Below, in pieces: positions 44,228-55,046 of a stretch of DNA of 64,000 nt. Location of the stretch: NCBI RefSeq assembly GCF_000238995.1, contig NC_016638.1:434001-498000 (forward strand). The letters are read 5' to 3'. This DNA is from Mycoplasma haemocanis str. Illinois. Its GTDB lineage: Bacteria > Bacillota_I > Bacilli_A > Mycoplasmatales > Mycoplasmoidaceae. A program made the translations under genes and the position numbers. Position 1 is the stretch's first letter; every line of letters begins with the position of its first letter. Under the pieces are notes generated by a model that was given only the letters and a program-made list of their open reading frames with translations, did not search any database and had not been told where the DNA came from.

Positions 44228-45211
44228 ATGAAATACTTAATGCCAATATCAGGAATAGCGTTGCTTAGCAGTTCTATTGCGCTTACACTAAGTGCTGACT
44301 ATCCTGATTATACAAAGGCTTTGGAAATTTACTTTTATAGCAAAGATAGCAAAGATAGCAACAAACAAGAGCGTATAAAGATATGAATTGAAGACTTAGG
44401 AAATCTATCTAAGGTTAAGTATTATGACTCTCAGTCTAATTCGTGAAAGAAGATAACTTGAGAAAGGGGAGATAAATACAAAAAGTATGCCTTCTTATCT
44501 TCCTTAGCCAGTTACTACATACAAGTTCAACACTGAATAAACATAATTAGACATCTAGAATGGCTTGGAAAGAATAGTCCTGCTTCTGTAACTAACTACT
44601 GTTGTAATCAAGGAACTAGTGGTGCAGGATGTTGTTCTACCTCCCCTTGTAACTCGCAAGATATCATCAAAAATCAAAAACGGTTCTCACTCTATTTAAC
44701 AAATCTTACATCTTTTAAGGGCAACATATATTTCAACCCAATACAAGTGCACATAAAGTTAACTGACATCAGTAACTTTGACAACTTTCCTAGTGACGAT
44801 TCTAGCGAGAAAGAATTAATTGGTTCTATGACCTATGGATTTGTTGACTATTACTATAAACCTTTGAATTCTGGTTTTGAAAATACCTTCTACAAATCTA
44901 TTAATACAGATTATGAAAAGGAAGCAAATGATAATAAGAACTACTATTTTGCCAATTATCCGCAATCATTCAAATTCAAATATAACAAGGAGAAAATGGA
45001 AGAAGGATCTAGTACCAATCTATTAAATATTCATAAGGAGTTGAAGAATAAAAAGAATCTATTAAGGGGGTACACCAATTCTGGGGCATCGACAGGGACT
45101 TGCAACAACATATCCTGCATAATACAAAGAAACTATATTCAGAAAGAAGAACAGTTAAGCACCATACAAGAAAAAGTAAAAAACTCCCAATCTTGTAACT
45201 CTTCTAAATAA
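44228..45211 (+). CDS. F6 family protein, plus copy 2
   Basis: A 327-aa protein from ATG 44228 (MKYLMPISGIALLSSSIALTL, signal-peptide-like). Paralogue of 26443-27375: LEIYFYSK, ERIKIWIEDLGNLSK, YYIQVQHWINI, QKRFSLYLTNLTSF, GSMTYGFVDYYYKPL, YYFANYPQSFKFK. The extra length lies partly in a 9-bp repeat near 44338 (KDS twice) and in a Cys-rich insert (GTSGAGCCSTSPCNS-like, about residues 127-141). Followed after 15 bases by the F2 gene at 45227, as in copy 1. Confidence 0.85.
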
Positions 45212-45226
45212 ATATCAAAATTCGTC

Positions 45227-45835
45227 ATGGCAATTGGAAAACTTCAAATATTCGGAATCGCCTCTCTGGGAACGGTAAGTGCAGTCGGTGGAGGTTATTG
45301 GGTTGTTACCCGAGATGATAAGACAACAGCTAAAAAGGATGATCTTAAAAGTAAGTACAAATTAGCTCTTCTTGCAGAACAAGCAGATTGAGATAAAAAG
45401 TTTGAAACTCTAAAAAGCGAAAGTACTGCTCCATCCTATACACCGTTAAAAGCGGCACACGACAAAAGAACTTCACAAACAGATCAAGCTAAAATTCTCC
45501 ATAAACAGGCATGTGAAGAAGTTTACACGCTTCCCAAAGATCACACTAAATATCTAGAAGAGTTTGCCAAGTACTGTTTTTTTAACAATCTAGATAAGAA
45601 GGAAGGAAATAAGAATTTAATTACTACGGGAACGGATTTTAAAAACAAATACAATACGTTTTCTACCAAACAAGAAAAGGATTTATCTCCCGAATTAGTA
45701 GAAGCTCTTAAAGGTAAAGGAAGCTCTGATTCAGATTCTGGTTGACAAGGAAAGATGGTTTCCGGATGTAAGAAGCTGTCCGAACGAATATATGAAGGAG
45801 AGAATGAAGATTTTAAGAACTTCTGCTTAAAGTAG
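45227..45835 (+). CDS. F2 family protein
   Basis: A 202-aa protein from ATG 45227 (MAIGKLQIFGIASLGTVSAVGGG). Collinear with 27391-28002: DLKSKYKLALLAEQADWDKK, ACEEVYTLPKDH, FAKYCFFNNLDKK, ELVEALKGKG, GCKKLSERIYEGENEDFKNF. The stop TAG is followed at once by the GTG of the next gene. Confidence 0.83.
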
Positions 45836-46462
45836 GTGGGTACTCTAATTAAGATTGCTTTAGGTACTGGAGGTGTTGTCGGCATTGGTGGGGGAGGTGT
45901 ATTGGCTTACAAGATGATTCAATCTTCCGAAGTCTCCATAAAGGAATTATTCTCTAAAGAGAAAACTAAAGTTCTTCTGAAATTAGATGGAGATTCCGAA
46001 GCTTGGTCTGCCAATTGGAAGTCATATAAAACTAATGACCCATGAGGCTTAAAAAAAGGCAATGGAGATACAGTTCCCACTGAATTCAAGAATAAATGCA
46101 CAAGTCTGTTAGAAGAGAAGGTAACGGATTCAAAAGCTAAGCTGTACTCAGAATTTCTATCCTATTGCTCCAGAGGAAAGACTATTACAGATAAATTATC
46201 TTCCGAAGGAAGAGTGTTAGTGAAAGATAATGAAGATAGCTCTTTCTGAACAGGTAAGTTTGATGAATATAAGTCTACAACTAATCAGAAGAAGCTCCCT
46301 AATATTGATATTGGAAGTTCCGAACAACATAGTCAATCTACTAGTCTGGACAAACTTAAGAATGGATGCAAAGTCGCAACTCAGAAATTAGTTACTGATT
46401 CCGAGTATTTGAATGCTTTTGAGAATATAAAGTACTTCTGTACTAAAGAATCTAATGGGTAA
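45836..46462 (+). CDS. F2 family protein
   Basis: A 208-aa protein from GTG 45836 (MGTLIKIALGTGGVVGIGGGG). Collinear with 28008-28625: VSIKELFSKEKTKVLLKLDG, SEAWSANWKSYK, KCTSLLEEKVTD, FLSYCSRGKTITDKLSSEGR, NGCKVATQKLVTD, FENIKYFC. It overlaps the next gene by eight bases, so translation is probably coupled. Confidence 0.83.
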
Positions 46463-47066
46463 ATTATTTCCCTTAGCTACAGTAGGAGGCTTAGGAGGAA
46501 TGGGACTTGGGGGATATGGAATTTATAAGATGCGTGAAAAACCAGAAACCCTGAAGGGTTTATTAAAGGGTGTTCCTTTGGCAACCAATAGAGAATCGTA
46601 CAAGACTACGTTTGAGTTTTCCAAGAAGTCAGATAAGGATTTAATGGCCATGCTTAAGAACAAAAAAGACTCTATTAGTGAGAGCTCCAATCATGAAGAA
46701 GTAGCCATTCTTATGGAAGAGTGATGTTTTGAAAATATAAATAAGAAAGTAGGTACCCCCAATCAAGATGAAATACTTGACAAGATTAAAAAGTGATGTA
46801 TAGCTAAACCTGAAACAATAGAGGGCATGCTTGAGAAGCCTATCTTAAGGAATGGTTGAGAGGGTAAATATGATGGAATTAAAGATAAAGAAGGAGTTGT
46901 AAACGATATTAAAACCACCGAGTTTACTGAAAACGATAAATCTAACAAAGATAAAGGTGGACCGGCTTTAAAGAAATGATGTGAAGAAAAGTTGAGAAGT
47001 AAGACTTATGAAGTTGGAGCAACCGAATTATTTCAGAAAGTAAGTGATAGATGTGTTTCTAGTTAA
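46455..47066 (+). CDS. F2 family protein
   Basis: A 203-aa protein from ATG 46455 (MGKLFPLATVGGLGGMGLGGYG). KPETLKGLLKGVPLATNRES, then modules EEWCFENINKKVG to KKWCIAKPETIEGM, KKWCEEKLRSKTYEVG to SDRCVSS. It occupies the operon slot of 28625-29269 but is more diverged than the other two pairs. Last gene of the duplicated cassette; the next genes run the other way. Confidence 0.82.
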
Positions 47067-47072
47067 GTTCTT

Positions 47073-47711
47073 TTAAGGACCACTAGGAGATGCCGATGAA
47101 GCAGCGACAATTTCAGTGCAATAAAGCTTTACGTATTCGAAATCCCTATCTCCTTTAAAAGGTAGATCATATTTAGCAACACATCAATCCTTTAACTCCG
47201 TTCCAGATGTGGCATTTGCCTTAACCTTATTCTTTATTTCTTTCAATTCAGGAGAAAGCTTTGAATCTTCAACTTTTCCAATTCTTTCATTAGCCTCCTT
47301 CCACTGCCCTCCCGACTGTATTAAGGATTCAGATATCTGTTCCTTATTCATAAGAACACAAAAAGACTCGAATACCGACTCTCTTTGTGCATCAAATTCT
47401 TCAGAAGAGGTATTTATGCATCATTGATGTAAATCATCCTGCTTCGTTAATTCCGGCAATCCCTTTTCACGCGGACTCTTAATCTTGGCTTGATTTAACT
47501 TATCAAGTCTAATCTTTCACTTATTATCAGAAGCATTCACAGTAACCAGTCTTCCTACAAACTTATCTCCGAAGGTATATATCGACTTCATCTTATCCCC
47601 TTTGGAATCGGAATAACTTAATGCTTTACTTCCAAAATATACTGCTCCACCAGTTCCTGCGGCTCCCAAAGTTGCTGCTGAAACTATCCTTAAAGTTCCG
47701 GAAGTAGTCAT
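47073..47711 (-). CDS. F1 family protein
   Basis: A 212-aa protein from ATG 47711 (MTTSGTLRIVSAATLGAAGTGG). SKALSYSDSKGDKMKSIYTF, DKFVGRLVTVNASDNKW, HQWCINTSSEEFDAQR to FESFCVLMNKEQIS, KDWCVAKYDLPFKGDRDFEY to LYCTEIVA. Relative of 32365-33009 (same NKEQIS-type segment). Convergent with the cassette ending at 47066, six bases away. Confidence 0.85.
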
Positions 47712-47837
47712 AAATCCTTACAAATAACTCTTAACGTTTAAATATCTCTCAACTTCTCGGTTGGGAAAAGTTTTTAAAAAAGCACTTTAAAACCCGATCA
47801 AATATATTCCCCAATTAAAAAACTAAACTGTTGAAGT

Positions 47838-48515
47838 TTATGTTGTCGAATCTGGACCAGTCTTACCTTGAGATTTTTGAGAAACCTTTACACAAAAAGT
47901 AGATACATCCAAGTATTTGACATCTTTTGCGTCAATAAAAGGATCTTCCATATTATTAAAACATCACTTTTCCAAAACATCTGAACTCTCATTCTTCTTA
48001 ATCTCATCCTGAAGCTTCTTCATTTCATTAGACAGTTTATCTTCCTTAAAATCCCTTAACTTCCCATTAGCTAACTTCCATTCCTCTGTCCCTGTTTTAG
48101 AAATCAACTTTCCTTTCCCAACTTGATCCTTTATGGTTAAAGTACAAAAATCTTCTATTCCTTTCACAATGCGACTGTCCTTCTCTCACGGTTGAATGGC
48201 AGCTGAATCACATCACTGTTTAAGATCAGACTCCTTTTTACTGTTATCTGACTTAATCTTCTCTAACTCGGGATCTAAATCCTGCTTTAAGCTCTTTCTC
48301 AACTTCTCTAATCTGCTCTTTCATTTCTGATCATTAGAATTGGATTTAATTAATCTATTCTTGTACTTATCTGAAACTGTCTCTATGATACTATCCACGT
48401 CATCTGAAACACTAGAAAAATCTGCCACCTTACTCCCTACATACATCACACCAACCGTTCCAACCACTCCTGCAGAAGATACAAAAGCCAACTTAGTAAA
48501 CACTAAAGAAGACAT
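47838..48515 (-). CDS. F1 family protein
   Basis: A 225-aa protein from ATG 48515 (MSSLVFTKLAFVSSAGVVG). SKVADFSSVSDDVDSIIETV, DKYKNRLIKSNSND, KQWCDSAAIQPWEKDSR to IEDFCTLTIKDQV, EKWCFNNMEDPFIDAKDVKY to VSTFCVKVSQK. Pairs with 47073 in the same order as 32996 with 32365, so this two-gene unit is also duplicated. Confidence 0.86.
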
Positions 48516-48609
48516 TAGTTAACAGATATTTAGATTTAACGAATCTATCACTTTCTCTATCAAAAACTTTTGGGAGTCTATTTCAAAATTAATAAAGAAC
48601 TGATTTGTT

Positions 48610-49113
48610 ATGAACACTTTAATTCCTAAAGCTGTAGCTTTGGTGGCTTCTCTTGGTGGCGCTATAGCTGTTTTGTTTGAAACTAAAAATTCAAGTAGTC
48701 CGATAGATCTACTATCTGCGGTTGATTCTTTAACTGCAAAACCAAAAAAGAGAGTTCCAAACAAGAGTGTTTGCAACATTTTTGAGGCAGAATACAATTC
48801 TATATATTCAGCAGGAAATACATACAGCCGTAAACTTCAAAAAATCGAGGAAAGATTTTGGACTAAGGATGAATTTTTAAAGGAAGTGGAGGAAAAGGGG
48901 TTGTGAAATAAGGATGACTTAAAAAGCAAGATAGAAACTGCTTGTTCACAGAATGGAAAAAAAGCATTTGTTGAGTGATATTACCAAGATCATTCGAAAC
49001 CAAAAACATGGGTGTATAATGATAAAATAGACAATAACGTTGACTGGTTAAACGATTCATCAGTCGATATGCCGAAACACTGAGTTGAAGAATGAAGTGG
49101 AAAAAATTCTTAG
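48610..49113 (+). CDS. F4 family protein
   Basis: A 167-aa protein from ATG 48610 (MNTLIPKAVALVASLGGAIAVL, membrane segment). KPKKRVPNKSVCNIFEAEYN, KLQKIEERFWTKDEFLKEVE, KIETACSQNGKKAFVEWYY, then KTWVYNDKIDNN and a C-terminal EEWSGKNS. The N-terminal third is nearly the same as 50628-51143. Divergent from 47838. Confidence 0.85.
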
Positions 49114-49739
49114 AAGAGTTCTGGGTTACGTAGTTACCTTATAGCTATCTGTTACGGAGTAGTAATACTTCAGTATTTATTCTTTTAAGACATTCGAATC
49201 TGAACTCGGGATAGATTACATTAAACACTTTGTCTTAATTTCTGATCTCCGAATCAACAAACAACCTAAATCCCCCCTAATATTTTTGATTTCAAATTGA
49301 AGCTTATGCCGTACTCCTTTCTACGGTTTTTACTCCTAATAAACCTAAAGGAATCAAGGCTTTAATGGTGGGGGAAGACTTCTTTTTTAACTAGAAATAG
49401 GAAAGGACAATGATGAGATAATAGATATTGAATAGACTAAATTAGGAATCATTCTTAACCTAATGGTCTGTCGTAATTAAACATCTATAAATATAAGTTT
49501 TTAAATTCATTAAAGTGAGGGGGGTCTAGCTTTAACTGGAATTAGTAGTGTAATTTCCACTCTATCTCTCATCTATAGGGGTGCAGAAAATAAAACTAAA
49601 GCTCTTACGAATTAAAGTGATTTGTAGAGCTTTCTAAAACAACCCGGAAACATATAAAAATAGTCATTCGACCCTTAACCTTCGGCCCAGTCCATTACTA
49701 CGAAAAAGACGAAAAACAGATGTAAATGTTCAACCTCTT
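49114..49739. pseudogene. Degraded F3 remnants and dispersed repeat
   Basis: No open gene. On the minus strand near 49185-49240 a short piece reads YPEFRFECL, the F3 C-terminus (YPKFRFRCL), and near 49310-49365 a broken N-terminal start (LIPLGLLGVK), so an F3 gene has mostly been deleted here. From about 49500 to 49620 lies a repeat also seen near 50220 and 52960. From 49623 on, the DNA matches that upstream of 52476. Confidence 0.6.
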
Positions 49740-50198
49740 ATGTCAAGGGGGCGAATACTATTAGGGATTGGTGGTGCAGGAATTACTGCTCTTGCCGCCT
49801 TATTTGGAACTTCCCAAATTAAAGAACGTAATTATCAAACTAAGATGAGAAAGTTTAGAGAAACAGCTAAGAAGGTAAATGGATATATTTCGGATCTTAG
49901 TGCAAAACAGCTTTGAGATAAAAATACAAAAGTATACGATCCTGAACATGAGATTTGAGATAAGAGATTTAGTTATCTGAAATCTAAACAGTGAAGTGAA
50001 GCTGATTTAGAGTATTTGCCCGAAGACGCCAAGAAGAATCTTGCGGCTTTTAAGAATTTTTGTTTTGAAACACTGGAATCTAATGCGAATGATATTGTCG
50101 GGGAACATGGTCTTAGTGCAAGCAACATTCCCCCACAAAAAGCATACTGAACTTACTGTTTAGTAAGTGAATTGGAATTCCGACAATTAAATGGATAG
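49740..50198 (+). CDS. F5 family protein
   Basis: A 152-aa protein from ATG 49740 (MSRGRILLGIGGAGITALAALFG, membrane segment), then SQIKERNYQTKMRKFRETAK, KVYDPEHEIWDKRFSYLK, AFKNFCFETLESNANDI, AYWTYCLVSELEFRQLNG. Two cysteines, both preceded by aromatic-rich stretches. Its first 47 codons are almost identical to those at 52476. Unknown function. Confidence 0.84.
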
Positions 50199-50627
50199 TT
50201 TTAGATACTTGATTCCTACTGCTAGAACTTTAAAGATGGGCGGGTCTAACTGGAATAAGAAGAATAATAATTTCCACCTCTTTCTTAATATCTAAGGGTG
50301 CAAAAAACCTAAAGAGGGGATAAAACGAAGGCTCTTCAAATGAAAAACATGCCAATGTATTATGTAATAAATATGGAAGCAAAAATGTAAGAAAAACTTA
50401 AGGCCAATTGATGGATTTATCGGAACAAATTAAACATAAATCTTTGGGACGTTTGTTATTAGCAAAATTTAAAATTCATTTTGTCAGGTCGTAAATATTA
50501 TCTTTCGAAGTTATATCCAATAATGTTTATATATACGTATCAAAAATACAAAAACTAGATCCATTCATCTTCAATTCGGAATAAATTAAATAAAAACCTT
50601 TAGGAATATATTAAGGATGGGCTCAGT
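50199..50627. repeat. Intergenic region with dispersed repeat
   Basis: 429 bases with no gene. The stretch 50225-50340 (ggcgggtctaactggaataa, ttccacctctttcttaat, ctaagggtgcaaaaaacc) resembles 49500-49620 and 52960-53060. All three follow or precede an F5 gene, so they are parts of a duplicated segment. The rest shows nothing recognisable. Confidence 0.45.
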
Positions 50628-51143
50628 ATGAATACTTTGATTCCTAAAGTTGCAGCTGCAATAGTTTCTCTGGGTGGGGCTGTAGCTGTTTTATTAGAAA
50701 CTAAAGGTTCAAATAATGAAGAAGATTTACTATCTCAAGTTACCTCTTTAACTGAAAAACCAAAAAAGAGGGTTCCTAATAGGAATAATTGCAATATTTA
50801 TTTAGTAGATTATGACAATGAATACCGTGGACCACAAGGCACAGTAGGAACAGTAACACGTAAGGTTAAGAAATTTGAAGAACAGTTTTGAACTAAAGAT
50901 GAATTCTTACAGGAAATAGAAAAAAAGAACTTGTGGGATAAGGAGGAGCTGAAACGTAAAGTAGAGAACGCATGTAATAGTGGTGGCAAAAACAAGGCGT
51001 TTGTTTGATGAGGTAAGTCGGATAATAATAAAGAAAACACATGGGTGTTTAATGACAGTATAAACCAGAAGGATTGATTAAGTGAAGGGGAGCAAGTTGA
51101 TATACCAGCACATTGGCAGGAAGAGTGAAATAAACACTCTTAG
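50628..51143 (+). CDS. F4 family protein
   Basis: A 171-aa protein from ATG 50628 (MNTLIPKVAAAIVSLGGAVAVL). KPKKRVPNRNNCNIYLVDYD, KVKKFEEQFWTKDEFLQEIE, KVENACNSGGKNKAFVWWG, ENTWVFNDSINQKDWLSEGE, EEWNKHS. Paralogue of 48610. An in-frame GTVGTVT lies in the variable loop after NIYLVDY. Upstream 100 bases are AT-rich without a Shine-Dalgarno sequence. Confidence 0.85.
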
Positions 51144-51181
51144 AAAGAGGATTTTGGATACTAGCATTCCAAAGTTATATG

Positions 51182-52060
51182 TTATAAGGTTAGTGATTTT
51201 TCATCACCGGATCCTTTAAGACATCTAAATCTGAATTTTGGATAAACCTTGCTAAATACTTCTTTTTCATAAAAATTCTTATCCCGATTCTCCTCACACC
51301 ATTTCTTCAAGTCATTCACATTTCTTGCACTATTTTCGCTATCCTCTTTTCAAGAATCTAATTCCTTAATAGATTCATATTTAGAACTCAAATCACTAGC
51401 ATTATTCCCATTTGTTAACAACAAATCACTCTCCCCATTTTGAGTTATTAATTCGAGAATACTTGAGAAGCTCTTAGGCGTACAAAAAGTCCTAACATTA
51501 AAAATTAATGTCTCTTCTATCCCTCTCTTTAATGAATCCTCACATCACTTTTTAAAAGCAGCACTAGCAGTCGGAAGATCCTCAAGTTCTTTACCATTGT
51601 TTCCTATCTGCGGCTTATAACCTATTAGGTCATGAAAGCCATTAATGTGTTTTCGAAATACATAGGCCACCTTGTACTTATTATCATCTCCACTAGACAT
51701 TAGCTTACTAATATCTCCATCTAATTGGATAATCCTAGCTTTAACTGTCTTTGGATTATCTACACATAATAGAGAAGCATTTTCCTTAAGATCCTCATAA
51801 CTCTCAGTATCTATATGCTTCTTGCATCACTCTTTTAAACCTTCAATATTAGAAGTACCTATATCTAGTTTTTTAATTAGTTCCTGATTCTCTTCTAATA
51901 CAGCCTTTCAGTAATTAGCCTCCGAATCTGAAATCAATCTCAATCCTTGCCATTCCAAATACTGTCGTAATGTCTTTGGTTTCAGATGATGAAACTTATA
52001 TCAACCCCCTATTCCCGCAGTTCCCACCCCCAATAAAATTAAAGGCATAAAGGTTTTCAT
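51182..52060 (-). CDS. F3 family protein
   Basis: A 292-aa protein from ATG 52060 (MKTFMPLILLGVGTAGIGGWY). HHLKPKTLRQYLEWQGLRLI, KEWCKKHIDTESYEDL to SLLCVDNPKTVKARIIQLDG, KVAYVFRKHINGFHDLIGY, KKWCEDSLKRGIEETL to VRTFCTPKSFSSIL, KKWCEENRDKNF to FRFRCLKGSG. Nearly identical over most of its length to 56455-57330, with differences concentrated in the first 20 residues and the last 60. Confidence 0.87.
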
Positions 52061-52475
52061 GGTGAAAAATGCTTAATAGATTTAGGTTTGAAAAGGGGTC
52101 ATTTTTTAATTGAAGATAGAAAAAGTAAAAATTTAGCCATAAATATTAAATGGACTCCATTAAGAGTCTAGGGTAAAGACTAGAGTTCTTTCGGATAAAC
52201 ATCCGAATATAAAGAATTACACGGATCAAAACACAGGAAAGAAATAACAGATTCCAAAAAGGTCGCCAGTAAATGTGGGGATTCTGAGCATGAATATTCA
52301 GATAGATATGAATATAAGACTAAAGATTTCAAATTCATAATTATGTAAATGAAAAGGTTTGGAGAGCTTTCTAAAACAACTGAGAAACATATAAAAAAGT
52401 AATTCAACCTTTCACCTTAAGCCCAGTCCATTACTACGAAAAAGACGAAAAACAGATGTAAATATTCACCCTCTT
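52061..52475. other. Intergenic region with hairpin and duplicated segment
   Basis: 415 bases without a gene. A perfect 7-bp hairpin ttcggat-aaac-atccgaa lies at 52190-52207. From about 52361 the sequence matches 49623-49739 (cagtccattactacgaaaaa, gacgaaaaacagatgtaaat), the shared upstream region of the two F5 genes. Confidence 0.5.
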
Positions 52476-52937
52476 ATGTCAAGGGGGTGAATACTATTAG
52501 GGATTGGTGGAGCAGGAATTACTACTCTTGCCGCCTTATTTGGAACTTCCCAAATTAAAGAACGTAATTATCAAACTAAGATGAGAAAGTTTAGGGAAAC
52601 AGCCAAGAAGGTAAATGGATATATTCAGCAGATAAGCAGTAAAGGACAATGGGCTAAAGACGAAAAGGTATATGATCCCGAACATGTAATTTGGGAAAAG
52701 AGGTGAAATTATCTTACATCTCAGGGGTGAAGCGACACAAACCTTAAAAATTTTCCTGAAGAGGCAAAGGATAATCTTGACGTTTTTAAGACTTTTTGCT
52801 TTGAGCAAATGGAATTGCATGCGAATGATTTACTAGGTGATTATGGAGTTAGTTCATCTTGAATTGGTTCACACAACGGATACTGGGAACATTGTCTTAT
52901 AAATGATCTATCATTTAAACAATTAACAACTAAGTAG
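52476..52937 (+). CDS. F5 family protein
   Basis: A 153-aa protein from ATG 52476 (MSRGWILLGIGGAGITTLAALFG; W is TGA). SQIKERNYQTKMRKFRETAK is the same as in 49740, then the sequence drifts: KVYDPEHVIWEKRWNYLTSQ, VFKTFCFEQMELHANDLLGD, GYWEHCLINDLSFKQLTTK. The conserved front and divergent rear fit a duplication followed by selection or conversion. Confidence 0.84.
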
Positions 52938-53326
52938 GTACGGTTATTTCCGATGATAGGATTTTGCCTACATTAATTGGGATAGAGGAGGTAATTGTCA
53001 CCTCTTTCTTAATGAATGCAGAAGAAAAACTAAAGCTCTTACGGATGAAGAGCCTCCTATAAAAGATTACAAATATGCTAACGAAAGTCGATCTTAAAGT
53101 AAAGGCGATGGAACTTCATTCAATCCACAAACTAGAGAGTCGAATGTCAATAATGAAACAAGAAGTAGTGGAATAAGGAAGGGTTAAAGAAAGTACGGAA
53201 TTTAAACGGCCTTATGTTTTATTAGAAACTACTAATGAGAATGAAAACACATGAGTTTATTCTATAGAAATAAACAATAGTAGGGATCTACTGAAAGAAT
53301 TACAAGATCTTTATATTCTTACATAG
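52938..53326 (+). pseudogene. Remnant of an F4 gene
   Basis: The region starts with a copy of the dispersed repeat (about 52960-53060) and then contains an F4 C-terminus without a beginning: from about 53240 it reads ENENTWVYSIEINNSRDLLK to TAG 53326, comparable to KENTWVFNDSINQKDWL at 50628. No start or membrane segment remains. Its end overlaps the stop of the minus gene at 53319. Confidence 0.6.
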
Positions 53327-54152
53327 ATACTTGATTTCTTTCCGAATTAGGATCCTTAACACACCTAAAAATCACTTTAGGTAAGATCTCATCTAGGACA
53401 CTTAAGGAATCATGAAAACTCTTATTTAAGTTATCTTCACATCATTCTTTCAAAGCTTCTTTTCCAAATTCTGAAATATCGTATTTATAAGAAGCTAAAT
53501 CACTAATCTTTCTGTAACGAACATCTAACTCTGAATCATACTTTGACTCTGTAAGAAACTCTTTTCCATTTAAGTAAGCCCTAATGGTGGTGAAATTCTT
53601 AGGCTTACAGAACATTTGAAAATTTTTCAATAAATCGGGTTTCGGCTTTGCCTTAAAAGTGGAATTACATCACGTCCTATATTTACTTATGGCAGGCTCA
53701 AACTTTTCCCCCTTCTCGGGAGTATGACTAATTAGAGATAAGAAATCAAGATTGTGCTTTCTAAAAGCGTAAGAAGTTTTATATTTATCATCATCGGAAG
53801 AGTCTTGAAAGAATTGAGTTAAGCCGATTCCGTCTCTAACCAACTTAGCTTCAATAGTTCCCACATTATCCACACATAACTTAGAAGCTTTATCAATATA
53901 AGAAGAGAAATCTGATAAAGGAAGATGGGTGACGCATCAAGTCTTTAATTTTTCTAAATCACTTTCTGAATTTACTCCAATCGATTTAGCTAATTCACCA
54001 TGCTCTTTAATAATTGACTTTCAAGCATTCTCTACGGAAGCTAACGTAAATCCTTGTCACTCTAAGTATTCCCTTAAATTCTTAGGCTGTAAAGAATTAA
54101 AACCATATCATCCCACTGCACACACTCCCCCACACGTGGGGAAAATCATCAT
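53319..54152 (-). CDS. F3 family protein
   Basis: A 277-aa protein; ATG 54152 chosen, GTG 54167 also possible. N-terminus MMIFPTCGGVCAVGWYGF has two cysteines unlike other F3 proteins. Then LQPKNLREYLEWQGFTLAS, KTWCVTHLPLSDF to SKLCVDNVGTIEAKLV, TSYAFRKHNLDFLSLISHTP, RTWCNSTFKAKPKPD to FQMFCKPKNF, KEWCEDNLNKSF to VIFRCVKDPNS. More diverged than the other three F3 genes. Confidence 0.84.
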
Positions 54153-54173
54153 GGAAATCAAACGCACAGCAAT

Positions 54174-55046
54174 CTAAAGCTCCAGCGAAGTTGACTTTAA
54201 GCATCGAAATCTAAACTTTGGATAGATCTCACTAAACGTACCCTCCTCAGAAAATTTCTTCTCCTCATTATCTAGACACCATTTCATAAGAGAACTTGAA
54301 TTCTCTCCAGATGTATTATCGTGCTTCCAAGAATCTCTCTGCCTTATTGCGTTTCACTTACTCTGTAAATCAGAAACATTACTGTGGTCAGTTAAAAGAT
54401 TAGAGTGTTCTTTTTGCTTAGTTATTAATTCCTTAATAGTCTTAAATCCTTTAGGAGAGCAAAGCGTTTTTACATTAGAAATCAAGGAATCGTCTGGTTT
54501 AGATTCCAGTGACTTTAAACACCACTTCTTCAAAGCTTCTCCCCCTCCCACTATATTTTCCCTTTCCGGCTTACCTTCCTCCTTAGGTGGGGGAGTAAAT
54601 CCTATTAACTGAGTGAATCCTTTTATATGCTTCCTAAAGATATAAGCTACCCTATATTCCTCATCATTTGAACTCTCTATCAAAGAGCTTATGCTTCCAT
54701 CTAATTGAATTATCTTAGCTCTTACCGTTCGAGGATTATTAACACATATTTTGGAGGCATCATCCTTAAAAGTTTCATAATCTTTTTTGGATAAGTGTGA
54801 AGAACATCAATCCCGAATATCCTGCTCTTGTGGGGATTGTTTTTCTGTACGTCTCTTTACGATATCTCTATGCTCCTCCAAAATAGACTTCCATATATTT
54901 CCGTCTTTATTGGAAGCTAATTCAAATCCCTGCCACTCTAAGTACTGTTTAAGGTCTTTGGGTCTTAAACCCGAAAAGCCATACAAACCCCCTACTCCAA
55001 TAGTCCCTAGTCCGGAAAGGACGAGAACAGGAAATAGCTTAGCCAT
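54174..55046 (-). CDS. F3 family protein
   Basis: A 290-aa protein from ATG 55046 (MAKLFPVLVLSGLGTIGVGG). LRPKDLKQYLEWQGFELAS, RDWCSSHLSKKDYE to SKICVNNPRTVRAKIIQLDG, RVAYIFRKHIKGFTQLIGF, KKWCLKSLESKPDDSL to VKTLCSPKGFKTI, MKWCLDNEEKKFSEEG to FRFRCLKSTS. The PPKEEGKPE linker is like PPEDKEGL at 30919. Ends 21 bases before the start of the F3 gene at 53319, so the two are probably one unit. Confidence 0.86.
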
